Assembly (NCBI GenBank): GCA_022845955.1
Contig: AP025576.1
Span: 3,720,001 to 3,784,000 of the forward strand
Reading direction: 5' to 3'
Source of the DNA: Lachnospiraceae bacterium
Lineage (GTDB): Bacteria; Bacillota; Clostridia; Lachnospirales; Lachnospiraceae
Length of the DNA: 64,000 nt
Every line of letters starts with the position of its first letter. Within the stretch, counting starts at the first letter, position 1. This document shows positions 8,392 to 17,391 of this stretch, piece by piece. The position numbers and the translations under genes are program-made. Below the pieces are notes generated by a model. That model was not told the origin of the DNA. It saw only the letters and a list, made by a program, of their open reading frames with translations, and did not search any database.

Positions 8392-8895
8392 TTACGCTTC
8401 TGCTCCTGCTTTTTTCTTGATTCTGTCTTTATAATGTGCAAATAAGTGCAAGATCATACTAATGCACAGGTATCCCAGCATGCCGAAGAGGAAACCTTCC
8501 AGGCATTGAGGGAAGGAATAATGTCTTCCTTCTATAAAAAGTTTCATAAATTCTGTAAAAAAGGCTATGGCGAACAGCATGGCTGCTGTGGATAGTATGC
8601 GAAGCTTTGCCGTAATCCTGCGGAAGGTGAGGAGGATCGCCCAGCTTCCGGTAAATCCTAATGCGAAGAAAAGGATAGCCCTGCCTGCCTGACGGAGGTA
8701 GTAGGTGATAGTCAGTACCTGCTCCTGGGTTGGAGCGTTTGCCAGGGTGCCTGTTACCTGGGTTACAAAGGGCTTTTCTAAAGCTTTGGTGGCTGGGCCG
8801 CTTTGGAAGGACAGGTAGAGGGTTATTAGTAATATGAAGGTAAAAATGGTCCATATGGTGCAGCGGAACCATTTGGGTGGTTGAATGAGGGGCAT
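8392..8895 (-). CDS. VanZ-like family membrane protein
   Basis: This 167-aa protein has about four hydrophobic segments and the family pattern of an acidic-aromatic motif followed by a glycine-rich helix (FFTEFMKLFIEGRHYSFPQ, then EGFLFGMLGY). VanZ-like proteins are small membrane proteins; the founding member adds low-level teicoplanin resistance, but most, including those in capsule loci, have no proven role. It is the first gene after a good promoter at 8979-9008 and precedes the initiating transferase by 25 bp, so the two are probably co-transcribed. Confidence 0.8.
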   Translation of the reverse strand: MPLIQPPKWFRCTIWTIFTFILLITLYLSFQSGPATKALEKPFVTQVTGTLANAPTQEQVLTITYYLRQAGRAILFFALGFTGSWAILLTFRRITAKLRILSTAAMLFAIAFFTEFMKLFIEGRHYSFPQCLEGFLFGMLGYLCISMILHLFAHYKDRIKKKAGAEA

Positions 8896-8978
8896 TTGGG
8901 GGTCCTTCTATTATGTAATGTGGTGTGGGTTATTTTAGGGGTTCCTTTTTGTGGGGCGTTGGTTTTTATTTTCTCTTA

Positions 8979-9008
8979 AGTATAGTATGCGGAAATCTGT
9001 TGTGTCAA
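8979..9008 (-). promoter_or_regulatory. Sigma-A promoter of the VanZ-like/initiating transferase unit
   Basis: On the minus strand a perfect TTGACA (9003-9008) and TATACT (8979-8984) are separated by 18 bp. This gives a leader of about 75 bases before the VanZ-like start and shows that this unit need not depend on the upstream capsule promoter. Confidence 0.75.
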
Positions 9009-9221
9009 TAGTTTTAGCGGAGAATAAACGGGGGGATAAATTCATTAGGGGGTATTGGGGTGTTACCGGTTGGGTTATTTTGGATTTTAAAACTGGTATT
9101 TTATCTACGTTTATTGCTCTATCTTGGATACTATAGCATAAATGGATGGGATTTTCTAGTGGTAATTTTAAAATCATGTAATTAATAGACTAGGATAAAC
9201 AAATTATTTTTATAAATGATA
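9009..9221. other. Non-coding stretch
   Basis: I find no gene here on either strand. Short open frames have no ribosome site and no recognisable similarity. The stretch separates the VanZ-like promoter from an IS66 remnant and may be scar sequence from past insertion events. Confidence 0.5.
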
Positions 9222-9464
9222 TTAACATATGCAGATAAGCCAGTTCGACATCACCTGCTTGGAGATGTGGATATCATTCCGCAGGAATTCCCGACTGATC
9301 CGATATAAAGGAAGCTGTTCAGTTCTTCTGGTGAGTAGATCTTTGACATGTTCGACTCCCCTTTGTTTTGCTGCAACTATTATACTGCAAAACAAAAGAA
9401 AAAGCGAACCGCGCAAAAAAAGAGCCGGCATTCTCACCATAGGATAAACACTCTGAAAAGTCAA
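9222..9464 (-). pseudogene. IS66-family transposase remnant
   Basis: The last 35 codons read QLPLYRISREFLRNDIHISK followed by QVMSNWLI. This resembles the IS66 TnpC region in which LPLYRQ is followed by a G(V/I)xxSRxTMxNW segment. The frame stops straight after this, and the rest of the roughly 500-residue transposase is absent. The upstream part of the frame (9330-9464) is less clearly related. No terminal repeats are visible. It lies between the capsule glycosylation genes and the VanZ-like unit, consistent with a past rearrangement point. Confidence 0.55.
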
Positions 9465-9495
9465 GAGCTAAGAATTTTTTCAGTTTCTCCTTCTA

Positions 9496-10533
9496 TTACT
9501 TTCCATACATTATTTTTCTTGCCAAAGGTATTTTAGTGAACCATTTATCAACATACAATGCTATGGTTATGAATATCATACTCAAAAACGGAGCCAAAAC
9601 CAAATTAAATAGCCAAGCATTCAGATATAAAATATTACATCCGATCTTTCGAACTATTATCGGGTAAAGAACCAATCCATACATATCTTCCAGAAGTACA
9701 ACATTCAAAACGTAAATCTGAAGTGTTTTTCTTCCCACCAATGATATCCTACCTGCAAATCTTGTGTTGTTAATGTAATTAAATAGTCTCTTCATAAATA
9801 GGAATACCGTTATGCATCCAAGTATTCCAACCCACCATCTCAGAAAATCCATTGAAACAATTTGCCAAAACGACTCCTTATGAATTCGCAAATTAAAATC
9901 CATACTGCCCGTTTGCGAAATCATATATGCCAACGTAACGATATAGAGAATGGCACAACCTATATACGCACGCTTTGGAATCCGTATGTTCAAATCCGTA
10001 ATTAAGTAGCTGCCGAGAAAGAACGGATACATAAAAGTGGTTTTGCTCGGCACAAGAGAAACAACGGATAGCCCGAAAGTCAAAATAATAGTGACATAGT
10101 AAAGCCGAGTGTTGCGTGCTTTATCAACGAGAGTAATCAGGATAGAGCAGTGGATTATTGCCCATATAAACCAAAAGCCATCCGTATATGAATTTACAAT
10201 ATCCGACAGACCGCCTATTTGACCAATACATAACAGGTTAACCATGTGTATCGTTCCCCATGCAATTACCGTCTGAATCATAGGTAGAAGGCGGTGTTTT
10301 ATAAATTCTCGACCGCGTCTTCTCTTTAGAGAATGAAAAGTCAGATAACCGCTTATGGACATAAACAGCGGCATATGGAACGCATAAATCACTTTATAAA
10401 TCGGATTATCCCAAATGGAATCATAGACCATTGACTGATTTGTCTTCTGCAGCATATGACCCCAGATAACGAGAAAAATAATTACGCCTTTTATAAAATC
10501 TAAAGAATTATCCCTCTGCTCTTCTCTCAACAT
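9496..10533 (-). CDS. Membrane acyltransferase, family 3
   Basis: Family 3 acyltransferases O-acylate sugars across the membrane and commonly acetylate capsule or O-antigen repeats. The 345-aa product has about ten hydrophobic segments. Its N-terminus carries the family pattern: RDNSLDFIKGVIIFLVIWGH, then YAFHMPLFMSISGYL. The start at 10533 has GAGG nine bases upstream; a GTG three codons earlier is less likely. The gene is 22 bp downstream of the flippase gene and looks like the last gene of the glycan block before the IS66 remnant. Confidence 0.88.
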   Translation of the reverse strand: MLREEQRDNSLDFIKGVIIFLVIWGHMLQKTNQSMVYDSIWDNPIYKVIYAFHMPLFMSISGYLTFHSLKRRRGREFIKHRLLPMIQTVIAWGTIHMVNLLCIGQIGGLSDIVNSYTDGFWFIWAIIHCSILITLVDKARNTRLYYVTIILTFGLSVVSLVPSKTTFMYPFFLGSYLITDLNIRIPKRAYIGCAILYIVTLAYMISQTGSMDFNLRIHKESFWQIVSMDFLRWWVGILGCITVFLFMKRLFNYINNTRFAGRISLVGRKTLQIYVLNVVLLEDMYGLVLYPIIVRKIGCNILYLNAWLFNLVLAPFLSMIFITIALYVDKWFTKIPLARKIMYGK

Positions 10534-10555
10534 TGTATCCACCCTCTCACCGTTA

Positions 10556-11962
10556 TCAATCCTCTTTATGTTTTTTTCTATGATTCAGCAGTTCTTTAAT
10601 TACACCCAGATTCAGGTATAGAATAATGAATGAAGCCACACACGCAACCAGTACAGCCGCAAACTGGCAAGCAATGTTCTTCGTCAAATACAGATACCAT
10701 ACGACAGCAAGAAATGGTACCGTTATGAAAAATGGTTTATAATCAATCGATATCGGCTCGATCTTACGCAAGCCATATATACGATAGAAAAACAGAGATA
10801 CAAAAGCTACCAATGTAGAAATGCTGGCTGCATACAAACCTACTCCCGAAATCAGTGCCAAATGACCAACAATGTTTACAACTGCTGCGCCGAATGTGGT
10901 AACACCGATACTAGTCGTTTTTTTATGTCCAATATATATGCTTCCAATTGTTGCAGACAGCCCGGAGAAGACAGCCGCCACCACGAGAATCGGAATATAC
11001 CGGTATGCCTCATCATAGGAACTGCTGATAAAATACTTGAATGCTATTCCTAATGCTGCTATGACCCAAATACATCCAAGCATATAAATAAAGATTGTCG
11101 CGTTAACTGTCTTTCTGTAATATTTATTTCTGCCCAGATCATTTACTGACTTCGCAACAGTCTCAGTCCATGCCATATTGTAAATATTAAAGATCGTCGT
11201 CAAAAGCGAAAAAAACTTATTCGCCAGTGCATAAATACCGTTTGCGCTTACGCCCAAAAAAAAGACAATAATCACGCGATCCGAGTAGTTAATAATCCAA
11301 CTTGAAATCTGATTGAATACCAACGGTGCCGAGTATTTTACCAAAGAAACCAGACATTTCTTTGAAAAATAGGAGATGCGCCAATACCGATACGTCTTAA
11401 GGTATAAGACCACAACCACGCAGGTAACGCAATAGGCAATGACATGGGAAATTAGTATGCCTTTGATTCCCATTTCAAAGGGTACTAGAAACAGAATATT
11501 AAAAATGATAATCAGGAGAGATGAAAGAAACGATGCAAACGCATACAGTTTATTGTTTCCCTCACCGCGTGCAAGCTGAACGACTACTACATAGACCATA
11601 TATGTTAAGTAGTATCCATATATCGAAGCCGCATCCTCATATTTCATGAGGCAAGCCGCCAGAATAAATCCCGCTGTCAACACAAGTGCTGCAAAAACTA
11701 TATAGAGAGAAGCAGAAGCTATAACTGTCTCTCTCTTCTCTTCTGATGTAATCATAAATCTGAAAACGCCTTGTTCAAGTTGCAAAGTCAGAATTGGAAT
11801 CAGGATGCTCGCCACCGTGGTGTACAAATCAAGTGTTCCATATTCTGCCGAGGTAAGTTTATAGGTGTATAAAGGCAATAACAGAAAACTTACAAACTGT
11901 GTCGATACCTTGCCAATCATTAGTATTCCGGTGTTTTTTAATAAATCATTGCTATGTGACAT
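10556..11962 (-). CDS. Polysaccharide repeat-unit flippase (Wzx/MATE-like)
   Basis: The 468-aa product has about 12 to 14 hydrophobic segments and starts with the typical LLKNTGILMIGKVSTQFVSF and LPLYTYKLTSAEYGTLDLY of the polysaccharide biosynthesis protein family. It should move undecaprenyl-linked repeat units to the outer leaflet for polymerisation. It lies in the glycan block with Wzy, glycosyltransferases and Wzz, which fits a Wzx/Wzy-dependent pathway. Its stop is 22 bp before the acyltransferase. The coding sequence is visibly more A+T-rich than the flanking housekeeping genes. Confidence 0.92.
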   Translation of the reverse strand: MSHSNDLLKNTGILMIGKVSTQFVSFLLLPLYTYKLTSAEYGTLDLYTTVASILIPILTLQLEQGVFRFMITSEEKRETVIASASLYIVFAALVLTAGFILAACLMKYEDAASIYGYYLTYMVYVVVVQLARGEGNNKLYAFASFLSSLLIIIFNILFLVPFEMGIKGILISHVIAYCVTCVVVVLYLKTYRYWRISYFSKKCLVSLVKYSAPLVFNQISSWIINYSDRVIIVFFLGVSANGIYALANKFFSLLTTIFNIYNMAWTETVAKSVNDLGRNKYYRKTVNATIFIYMLGCIWVIAALGIAFKYFISSSYDEAYRYIPILVVAAVFSGLSATIGSIYIGHKKTTSIGVTTFGAAVVNIVGHLALISGVGLYAASISTLVAFVSLFFYRIYGLRKIEPISIDYKPFFITVPFLAVVWYLYLTKNIACQFAAVLVACVASFIILYLNLGVIKELLNHRKKHKED

Positions 11963-11982
11963 TTTACAACCTCATCTAACTA

Positions 11983-12716
11983 TTATTCATCGATCCAACT
12001 AACTTTTGTCTGTAATGCATTCAATTTGCCTGCATTAAATTCACGAATAACACATTCTGATAATACACACATTCCATAATAACCAGAAAAATATACGCTC
12101 TGCTCAACCATAAACACGCAAGCATAGCAAATAAAAGCAAAAAGAAATGTGCCCATAATTTTCTTAATCCATGATTGATTAGCAAAACGATATTCTTTAC
12201 TAATTTTTATTATACATCTAGCAAACATAATTAGATAAAACGTAAGAGCGGTTCCCCCCCATCTGACATATCTGAAAGAAATTATTATGGGTGGTTCTCA
12301 AGTATCCCTTGCAGTCATACACAATCGAATCTTTCAATGAACCATATCCGAAAATCGGACAACTAATAATTTTTGAAGTAACTTGTTGCCAAATAAACAT
12401 GCGTTCCGAAAAAATGTGAGCTTTGCCTGTTGCTCTAATCAGAACTATTGATATAAATTCAATAGCTGTTATAAATGCGAAATTGAATCCAATTCCCTTT
12501 CCATTCAAAAACGAATCAATGCAAATCAGCGTGGATGTAAGCAAATAAAAAAAGATACAATTGTTGGCTGCACCAATCACATATACGGGAAGCCATTCGG
12601 TGTATGTTATCTCTCAAAAGCCAGATGGAAATATAATTTGACTGCAAACATTAATTATTGAAACGCTATAAGCATCCAGAATAATTCTGCCTTTTTTTAT
12701 GGATTTTAACGCTCAT
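11983..12716 (-). pseudogene. Broken O-antigen/capsule polymerase (Wzy-like)
   Basis: A ribosome site (AGGAA) and ATG at 12714-12716 open a gene that is no longer readable. Removing one A from a run of seven near 12691-12697 gives MSVKIHKKGRIILDAYSV. A TGA near 12625 interrupts the same frame, which then continues as ITYTEWLPVYVIGAANN. Removing one G from a run of seven near 12254-12260 joins CQMGG to TALTFYLIMFARCIIK. The pieces carry membrane segments and the polymerase-like YLRTTHNNFFQICQMGG. The total is about 244 codons against roughly 400 for the family, so an internal deletion is also likely. It lies beside an intact polymerase gene. Confidence 0.8.
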
Positions 12717-12832
12717 TTAAATTTCCTCATATTAATTTTTATAATTTTTCAATATCTCGAATTCTTATCTGATAATAAATTTCTGCAGTATACCATTTCT
12801 TCAACTGTATTCTTGCTTCTCGACAAACTCTC

Positions 12833-14224
12833 TCATCGATTTTGCACCTGGATCTTCTCCTTAGTTCCAGCCATATCATTATCCGAGAAGCATAGATGAA
12901 GAGGAATCAATGTAGGATAATATATGTACCATGGCATCAATGTCATGTACAAATACAAAAGAACAATCACAAGCAACACGATATTTTTCATACTAATTTT
13001 AACTGAAAACGTTGTTTTTATAAAAGAAAAGTGAGCAATTATTCCAATAATTCCACTACAAGTCAAAGCTCCTATAATAACACCGTATGCTCTAGTCGTC
13101 CCAATTCCAACACCAAAGAGCGGACACTGAATAAAGGCACTTCTTGCGATTTGATTTCCTAATGCTCGTATGGCAGCCGAACGCTGATTTGCTGTACTAT
13201 ATCCGGAACCACCCGTAATGTAAGCTAACAGTTTTGTGGTCAATGTCTCTACCAGCGTATTTAGCAAGCCCGTTTGGATCCCGTAGAATATCGCCACAGC
13301 CGCTATACATACAATCAATCCCAATGAAAACATTAAATACTTAAATCTTCTCTTTAAAATATTATGAGCTGTTCCATATTGTTTTAGTACAATGACAAGT
13401 GCGAATGGAATTAACATCAACCCAGTTGAACTTCCATTCATCAAAAGTATACCAATACTGAAAAAATGCCATATTAAGTCTTTCACAGTGGTCAATCCAT
13501 TTTTGTAAATAATACTATAATAAATGACCATTACACCTATATAAGACTGCTCAGTAAAGAAACCGTCAAACCCATAATATCCGTTTCTAAAAACCGGATA
13601 GTATGTTCTCGCTTCATCTGTTACTCTGAAAAGAAAATACACTATATTTCGTATGAATTCAGGCGAATATAGATTATTAACTACAAATTCTGTAGCCCAA
13701 ATAATAAAGAATACATGAAAAGCTTTCTTGATATAAAGCAAAACATTTTCTCTATCTTGAGCTTTTAATGGTGGTATCGATACTGCAACTATAAAGACAA
13801 ATAGCACATAATAAATAAGCTGGGAAATATTAAAGCTCGTGAATTTTGCCTCAGACAATATTCCAAGTCCTACATAATAAGCATCATCCATTCTTTCAGA
13901 CATTGGAATAATATTAGGCAATTTTGATCCCAAAAGCAGATGCACAAAACTGATACATATGCAGATTAAGGAACAAATCGCTGTTGCTAAAACTTTCTTC
14001 CGTATGTTAACTTTTCGAGTCAATAGCATACCCACCACATATAAAAGTTCAAACTCGAAAATTGGATTTCTGTCTAATATTCCAACACCAATATTCACGA
14101 ATATAGTCCCAATAATGAGATAATACAAAGAATATTTCTGAAATCTATATGTTTTATTTGTCGCTATGGAATATATTAGGCACAGAATATATACACCCGC
14201 AATAGCTATACCAGCAACTGACAT
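12833..14224 (-). CDS. Polysaccharide polymerase (Wzy-like) membrane protein
   Basis: The 463-aa product is a polytopic membrane protein with about 11 hydrophobic segments and a larger external loop near residues 190-235 (NLYSPEFIRNIVYFLF, YYPVFRNGYYGFDGFFTEQS). That layout and the late PLFGVGIGTTRAYG resemble O-antigen polymerases and ligases. It should link repeat units into long chains outside the membrane. The start at 14224 has AGAGG nine bases upstream; a TTG three codons earlier also opens the frame. Wzy sequences diverge strongly, so the call rests on topology and context. The gene is A+T-rich. Confidence 0.75.
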   Translation of the reverse strand: MSVAGIAIAGVYILCLIYSIATNKTYRFQKYSLYYLIIGTIFVNIGVGILDRNPIFEFELLYVVGMLLTRKVNIRKKVLATAICSLICICISFVHLLLGSKLPNIIPMSERMDDAYYVGLGILSEAKFTSFNISQLIYYVLFVFIVAVSIPPLKAQDRENVLLYIKKAFHVFFIIWATEFVVNNLYSPEFIRNIVYFLFRVTDEARTYYPVFRNGYYGFDGFFTEQSYIGVMVIYYSIIYKNGLTTVKDLIWHFFSIGILLMNGSSTGLMLIPFALVIVLKQYGTAHNILKRRFKYLMFSLGLIVCIAAVAIFYGIQTGLLNTLVETLTTKLLAYITGGSGYSTANQRSAAIRALGNQIARSAFIQCPLFGVGIGTTRAYGVIIGALTCSGIIGIIAHFSFIKTTFSVKISMKNIVLLVIVLLYLYMTLMPWYIYYPTLIPLHLCFSDNDMAGTKEKIQVQNR

Positions 14225-14265
14225 TAACTTCAACCTCTCATGCTTTCAAGATTATTTATAACGAC

Positions 14266-15369
14266 TTACCTCATAACTTCCACATAAATGTGGGACAAGC
14301 TCTTTATTTCCGACTCAACATCCAGCCTTTTTTCAACAACAATTCTAACTGCGTATTCACGTCTATCGAACGGTTGCATTACATTTAATTCATTTGCCCA
14401 TATATTAGCAGAACTATCAAGGCTCTGCTTACGGCAGATTTCATCAAAAACCACATTATCTGTGATAGTGTCGGCGACAAGGCAGCTCAATCCACAGGCC
14501 TCGGCTTCAATCAATGCATTCGGGAAACCCTCATAAAAAGACGGAAACAAGAAATAATCACCCGCACAAAGAACATCCGGAATGTCATTTCTCTGCCCAA
14601 GGAACACAACTTTTTCTTTAAGGCCAAGTTTTTCTACCTTGTTCTTTGTTTCGGACATAAGTTCGCCAGTACCAACAAGTAGCAACCGATAATCTGGGTT
14701 GAGCTTTACTAATTGATCGAATATATCAATCAAAAAATCATGATTCTTCTGCTTCTTAAACGAACCTGTATGAACAACAACGGGCTTATCACCGAGGTCA
14801 AACTCATTACGTACTTTATTACGTCCAGCCTCTGTGTAGTAAAACTTCTTGAGGTCAACACCATTATTGATGACCGTAAAGTCGGCGTCCTTCCCAAACA
14901 TCCACTGTCCCGCCAAGTCCGAAACAGCAAGTCTTTTCAAGGTACATCGGCTCAGCCGCCAGAAATTGATTTCATGTATAATATGCTTTGCAAAATTCAG
15001 CTGATCTCCGCCATTACGGCTATGAATGATCACCTTATTCCTATATTTGAGCGCCGCCATAACAGGGGAAATGTTATTTAAGGAATTAAGATGGAGATGA
15101 ACAACATCCCACTTCCTTTTTTTGAAGAGTTCGTCCAGCTCCTTTAGGTACTGAAAATAATTCTCTCTCCTTGATGTTATACCGATAAATCCACACCCCA
15201 GCGCAGATATTTCCTCATAAAAGCAGGGCTTCTTTTTCCCAAGGTATAAAAAATCAAGGTGATACTCATCGCCCTCAAAATAGCGAGCCAGTTTATAGGA
15301 GTATGTTTCAATGCCGCCCAAATGTGCGCTAATTCCATAATGGAGTATATTTATCTTTTTTCCAGCCAT
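14266..15369 (-). CDS. Glycosyltransferase, GT4 type
   Basis: This 367-aa GT-B fold enzyme transfers a sugar from a nucleotide donor to the growing lipid-linked repeat. The N-terminal domain has HLGGIETYSYKLARYF. The C-terminal donor domain has VVHTGSFKKQKNHDFLI, RLLLVGTGEL, VVFLGQRNDIPDVL and EGFPNALIEAEACG, the last being the EX7E motif. I chose the ATG at 15369 with AAGGGG upstream; the frame also opens at a TTG five codons earlier inside the preceding gene. Donor and linkage cannot be told from sequence alone. Confidence 0.9.
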   Translation of the reverse strand: MAGKKINILHYGISAHLGGIETYSYKLARYFEGDEYHLDFLYLGKKKPCFYEEISALGCGFIGITSRRENYFQYLKELDELFKKRKWDVVHLHLNSLNNISPVMAALKYRNKVIIHSRNGGDQLNFAKHIIHEINFWRLSRCTLKRLAVSDLAGQWMFGKDADFTVINNGVDLKKFYYTEAGRNKVRNEFDLGDKPVVVHTGSFKKQKNHDFLIDIFDQLVKLNPDYRLLLVGTGELMSETKNKVEKLGLKEKVVFLGQRNDIPDVLCAGDYFLFPSFYEGFPNALIEAEACGLSCLVADTITDNVVFDEICRKQSLDSSANIWANELNVMQPFDRREYAVRIVVEKRLDVESEIKSLSHIYVEVMR

Positions 15370-15377
15370 ACTTCCCC

Positions 15378-16547
15378 TTACCAATTTAGAATGTCAAAAA
15401 TCAGCATTTCTTTGTTTAAGGCAATCTTTGTTATGATCTCTGGTCGCAGCCCCTTGACAAAGTTCTCATACATAATTAGGTTTTCCTGCTTTGTCATATA
15501 CAGTAAACCCTGATATATAGATTCTACATTATACGGGTCTATGTAGTAGACCCCAGCGCCTACAACCTCAGGAATTGACGTAATTCCCGACGCTACTGCC
15601 GTCTTGCCTCTCAAAGCCATCTCAAGAATCGGCAATCCAAAGCCTTCACTCTTGGAAGGATACAACAAGAACAAACATTCATTATAATAAGTCTCCAAAA
15701 CTATGTTATCGACATAGTCGAACATCCTGACCCACTTCTTTATAATGACGGCATCCTTAGAGTACAAATTTTCTATTGTCCTCTTAAAATTATCATTTAC
15801 GCCTGTCGCATACAGGAATATGTCGTCTGATGTATTCCTTTTATATTTAATAAACGCTTCCAATCCACGAAGGAAGTTCTTTTCAGAACGATTCGCACTT
15901 ACGCACAAGATAAAATCCTCATTAGTTTTTCGCTCCGTCCAAGGTGACGGTTCAAATACTCCCTCATAATAGGGCTTGATATTATTTACCGTACAGATTT
16001 TCAAAATGGACTGCATGGTAAAATTAGAAACCGTGAAAATCTTATCTGCAAATGGCAAATACTTTTTACAGAGCGAGCGCAGATAAGCTTTCTTGACCGT
16101 ATTCATCGCTCCATTTACATAGTTTTTTACAGACGTAATCCCATAATATTTATCATACGCATCATATTTCAAATCATCGACCCTAAGCCCATGAATTGTC
16201 ACGCAGAGCTTACAGCCAGGGTTGTTATTTTTGATTGTTTCAAAGACATTCCACTTCTTGATACTGATCAAAGGTATTACAATTATACTGTCCGATCCCA
16301 ACTCTTCTACCTCAGATAAATTTTTAATAGTATTCTTCTTAATCAAATCCGAATCAACAATCTGCTTTTCATATTCATCATGCGGTTCGTAGCCATCCGG
16401 CCAGAACACATTCAGTTCAACATCCGGCTCATTCGATACTGACTTCATCAACGACACAATCAGGTTTTTACTGAAATAACTCCCGCCATGAAATTTTTTA
16501 TTTCCAAGGGATACAGAACCCGTGTAATCTACGTAAATGTACTTCAT
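15378..16547 (-). CDS. Glycosyltransferase, GT4 type
   Basis: This 389-aa GT-B enzyme has an N-terminal KKFHGGSYFSKNLIVSL motif, a middle ADKIFTVSNFTMQSI segment and a C-terminal donor domain with LLYPSKSEGFGLPILEMALR and ASGITSIPEVVG. The N-terminal KFHGG pattern is shared with the enzyme at 17392-18528, so the two are probably paralogues acting on related acceptors. Its stop overlaps the open frame of the next gene, but from the preferred start there the gap is 8 bp, which indicates tight co-transcription. Donor sugar unknown. Confidence 0.88.
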   Translation of the reverse strand: MKYIYVDYTGSVSLGNKKFHGGSYFSKNLIVSLMKSVSNEPDVELNVFWPDGYEPHDEYEKQIVDSDLIKKNTIKNLSEVEELGSDSIIVIPLISIKKWNVFETIKNNNPGCKLCVTIHGLRVDDLKYDAYDKYYGITSVKNYVNGAMNTVKKAYLRSLCKKYLPFADKIFTVSNFTMQSILKICTVNNIKPYYEGVFEPSPWTERKTNEDFILCVSANRSEKNFLRGLEAFIKYKRNTSDDIFLYATGVNDNFKRTIENLYSKDAVIIKKWVRMFDYVDNIVLETYYNECLFLLYPSKSEGFGLPILEMALRGKTAVASGITSIPEVVGAGVYYIDPYNVESIYQGLLYMTKQENLIMYENFVKGLRPEIITKIALNKEMLIFDILNW

Positions 16548-16557
16548 GCTTTCTCCT

Positions 16558-17379
16558 CTATTTTCTCAGTACCTTTATATAAAATACTTTTCGTAGTTTA
16601 TTGGGAAGCAGACACACTGCCACATTTCCCATTCCGCTAACAATAAAATCAGGCAGCGAATAGAATCCGTAATCCAGAAATTCCTTTTTCAACCTCAAAA
16701 TAAGTTTGGCCTGATTCCATCCGCCTCTTCTCTCATAGAAGTTTTCCGAAACCCTCATGTAAACGAGAACTTCTTGAATATTTTGCATCTTGCAGCCATC
16801 CAGGAACATATGTACCATTAAATTATAATCCTGTGCATGTCTATAATCACGGTAATTGCCAGACTTCAAGACTTTGCTTTTCTTGTACATGAGGGTTGGA
16901 TGTCTGACCGGGCACCTTCTTTTTGCAAAATCTTTCATCTCATTGTTAGTCTGTGGCAGTCTGACCCTTGCAACCACATTGGAAATATCTCCAATAAATT
17001 CATCCACGTTGCTGCCAATGACATCGCAATCAGGGCAGATATCAAATACTTTGAGCTGTTTTTCGCACCTTTCCGGAACTGAATAATCATCCGCATCCAT
17101 ACGAGCAATCAGTTCATTTCTACAGAGTTTAACTCCGTCAGCTAATGTCACTCCCAATCCTCTATTTTGCTCAAAATAATGGACATTAAATAATCCTTTA
17201 TTTTCTTCTTCATACCCGGCAACTATATTCCTCAATACATCTGGAAGCGATCCGTCCACCACGATAACAAATTCATCCGGTGGAATTGTCTGACCCAACA
17301 TACTGTCTACAGCTAATTTTAGCCATTCCGGATTGTCATTCTTGTATAGCGGCATTAACACGCTGTACTCTGTATTCAT
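16558..17379 (-). CDS. Glycosyltransferase, GT2 family
   Basis: This 273-aa GT-A fold enzyme begins with YSVLMPLYKNDNPEWL. It continues with VDSMLGQTIPPDEFVIVVDG and has the metal- and donor-binding motif IARMDADDYSVPERCEKQL near residue 90. It has no membrane segment long enough to be a processive synthase, though the C-terminus is hydrophobic and may lie on the membrane. It lies between two GT4 genes with gaps of 10 and 12 bp. The likely role is one linkage of the capsule repeat; donor unknown. Confidence 0.92.
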   Translation of the reverse strand: MNTEYSVLMPLYKNDNPEWLKLAVDSMLGQTIPPDEFVIVVDGSLPDVLRNIVAGYEEENKGLFNVHYFEQNRGLGVTLADGVKLCRNELIARMDADDYSVPERCEKQLKVFDICPDCDVIGSNVDEFIGDISNVVARVRLPQTNNEMKDFAKRRCPVRHPTLMYKKSKVLKSGNYRDYRHAQDYNLMVHMFLDGCKMQNIQEVLVYMRVSENFYERRGGWNQAKLILRLKKEFLDYGFYSLPDFIVSGMGNVAVCLLPNKLRKVFYIKVLRK

Positions 17380-17391
17380 GCTTATTTTCCC

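Noticed and set aside
8935..9177. Short frames on both strands upstream of the VanZ-like gene
   Set aside because: They have no ribosome site or similarity, and the minus-strand one overlaps the strong promoter at 8979-9008.
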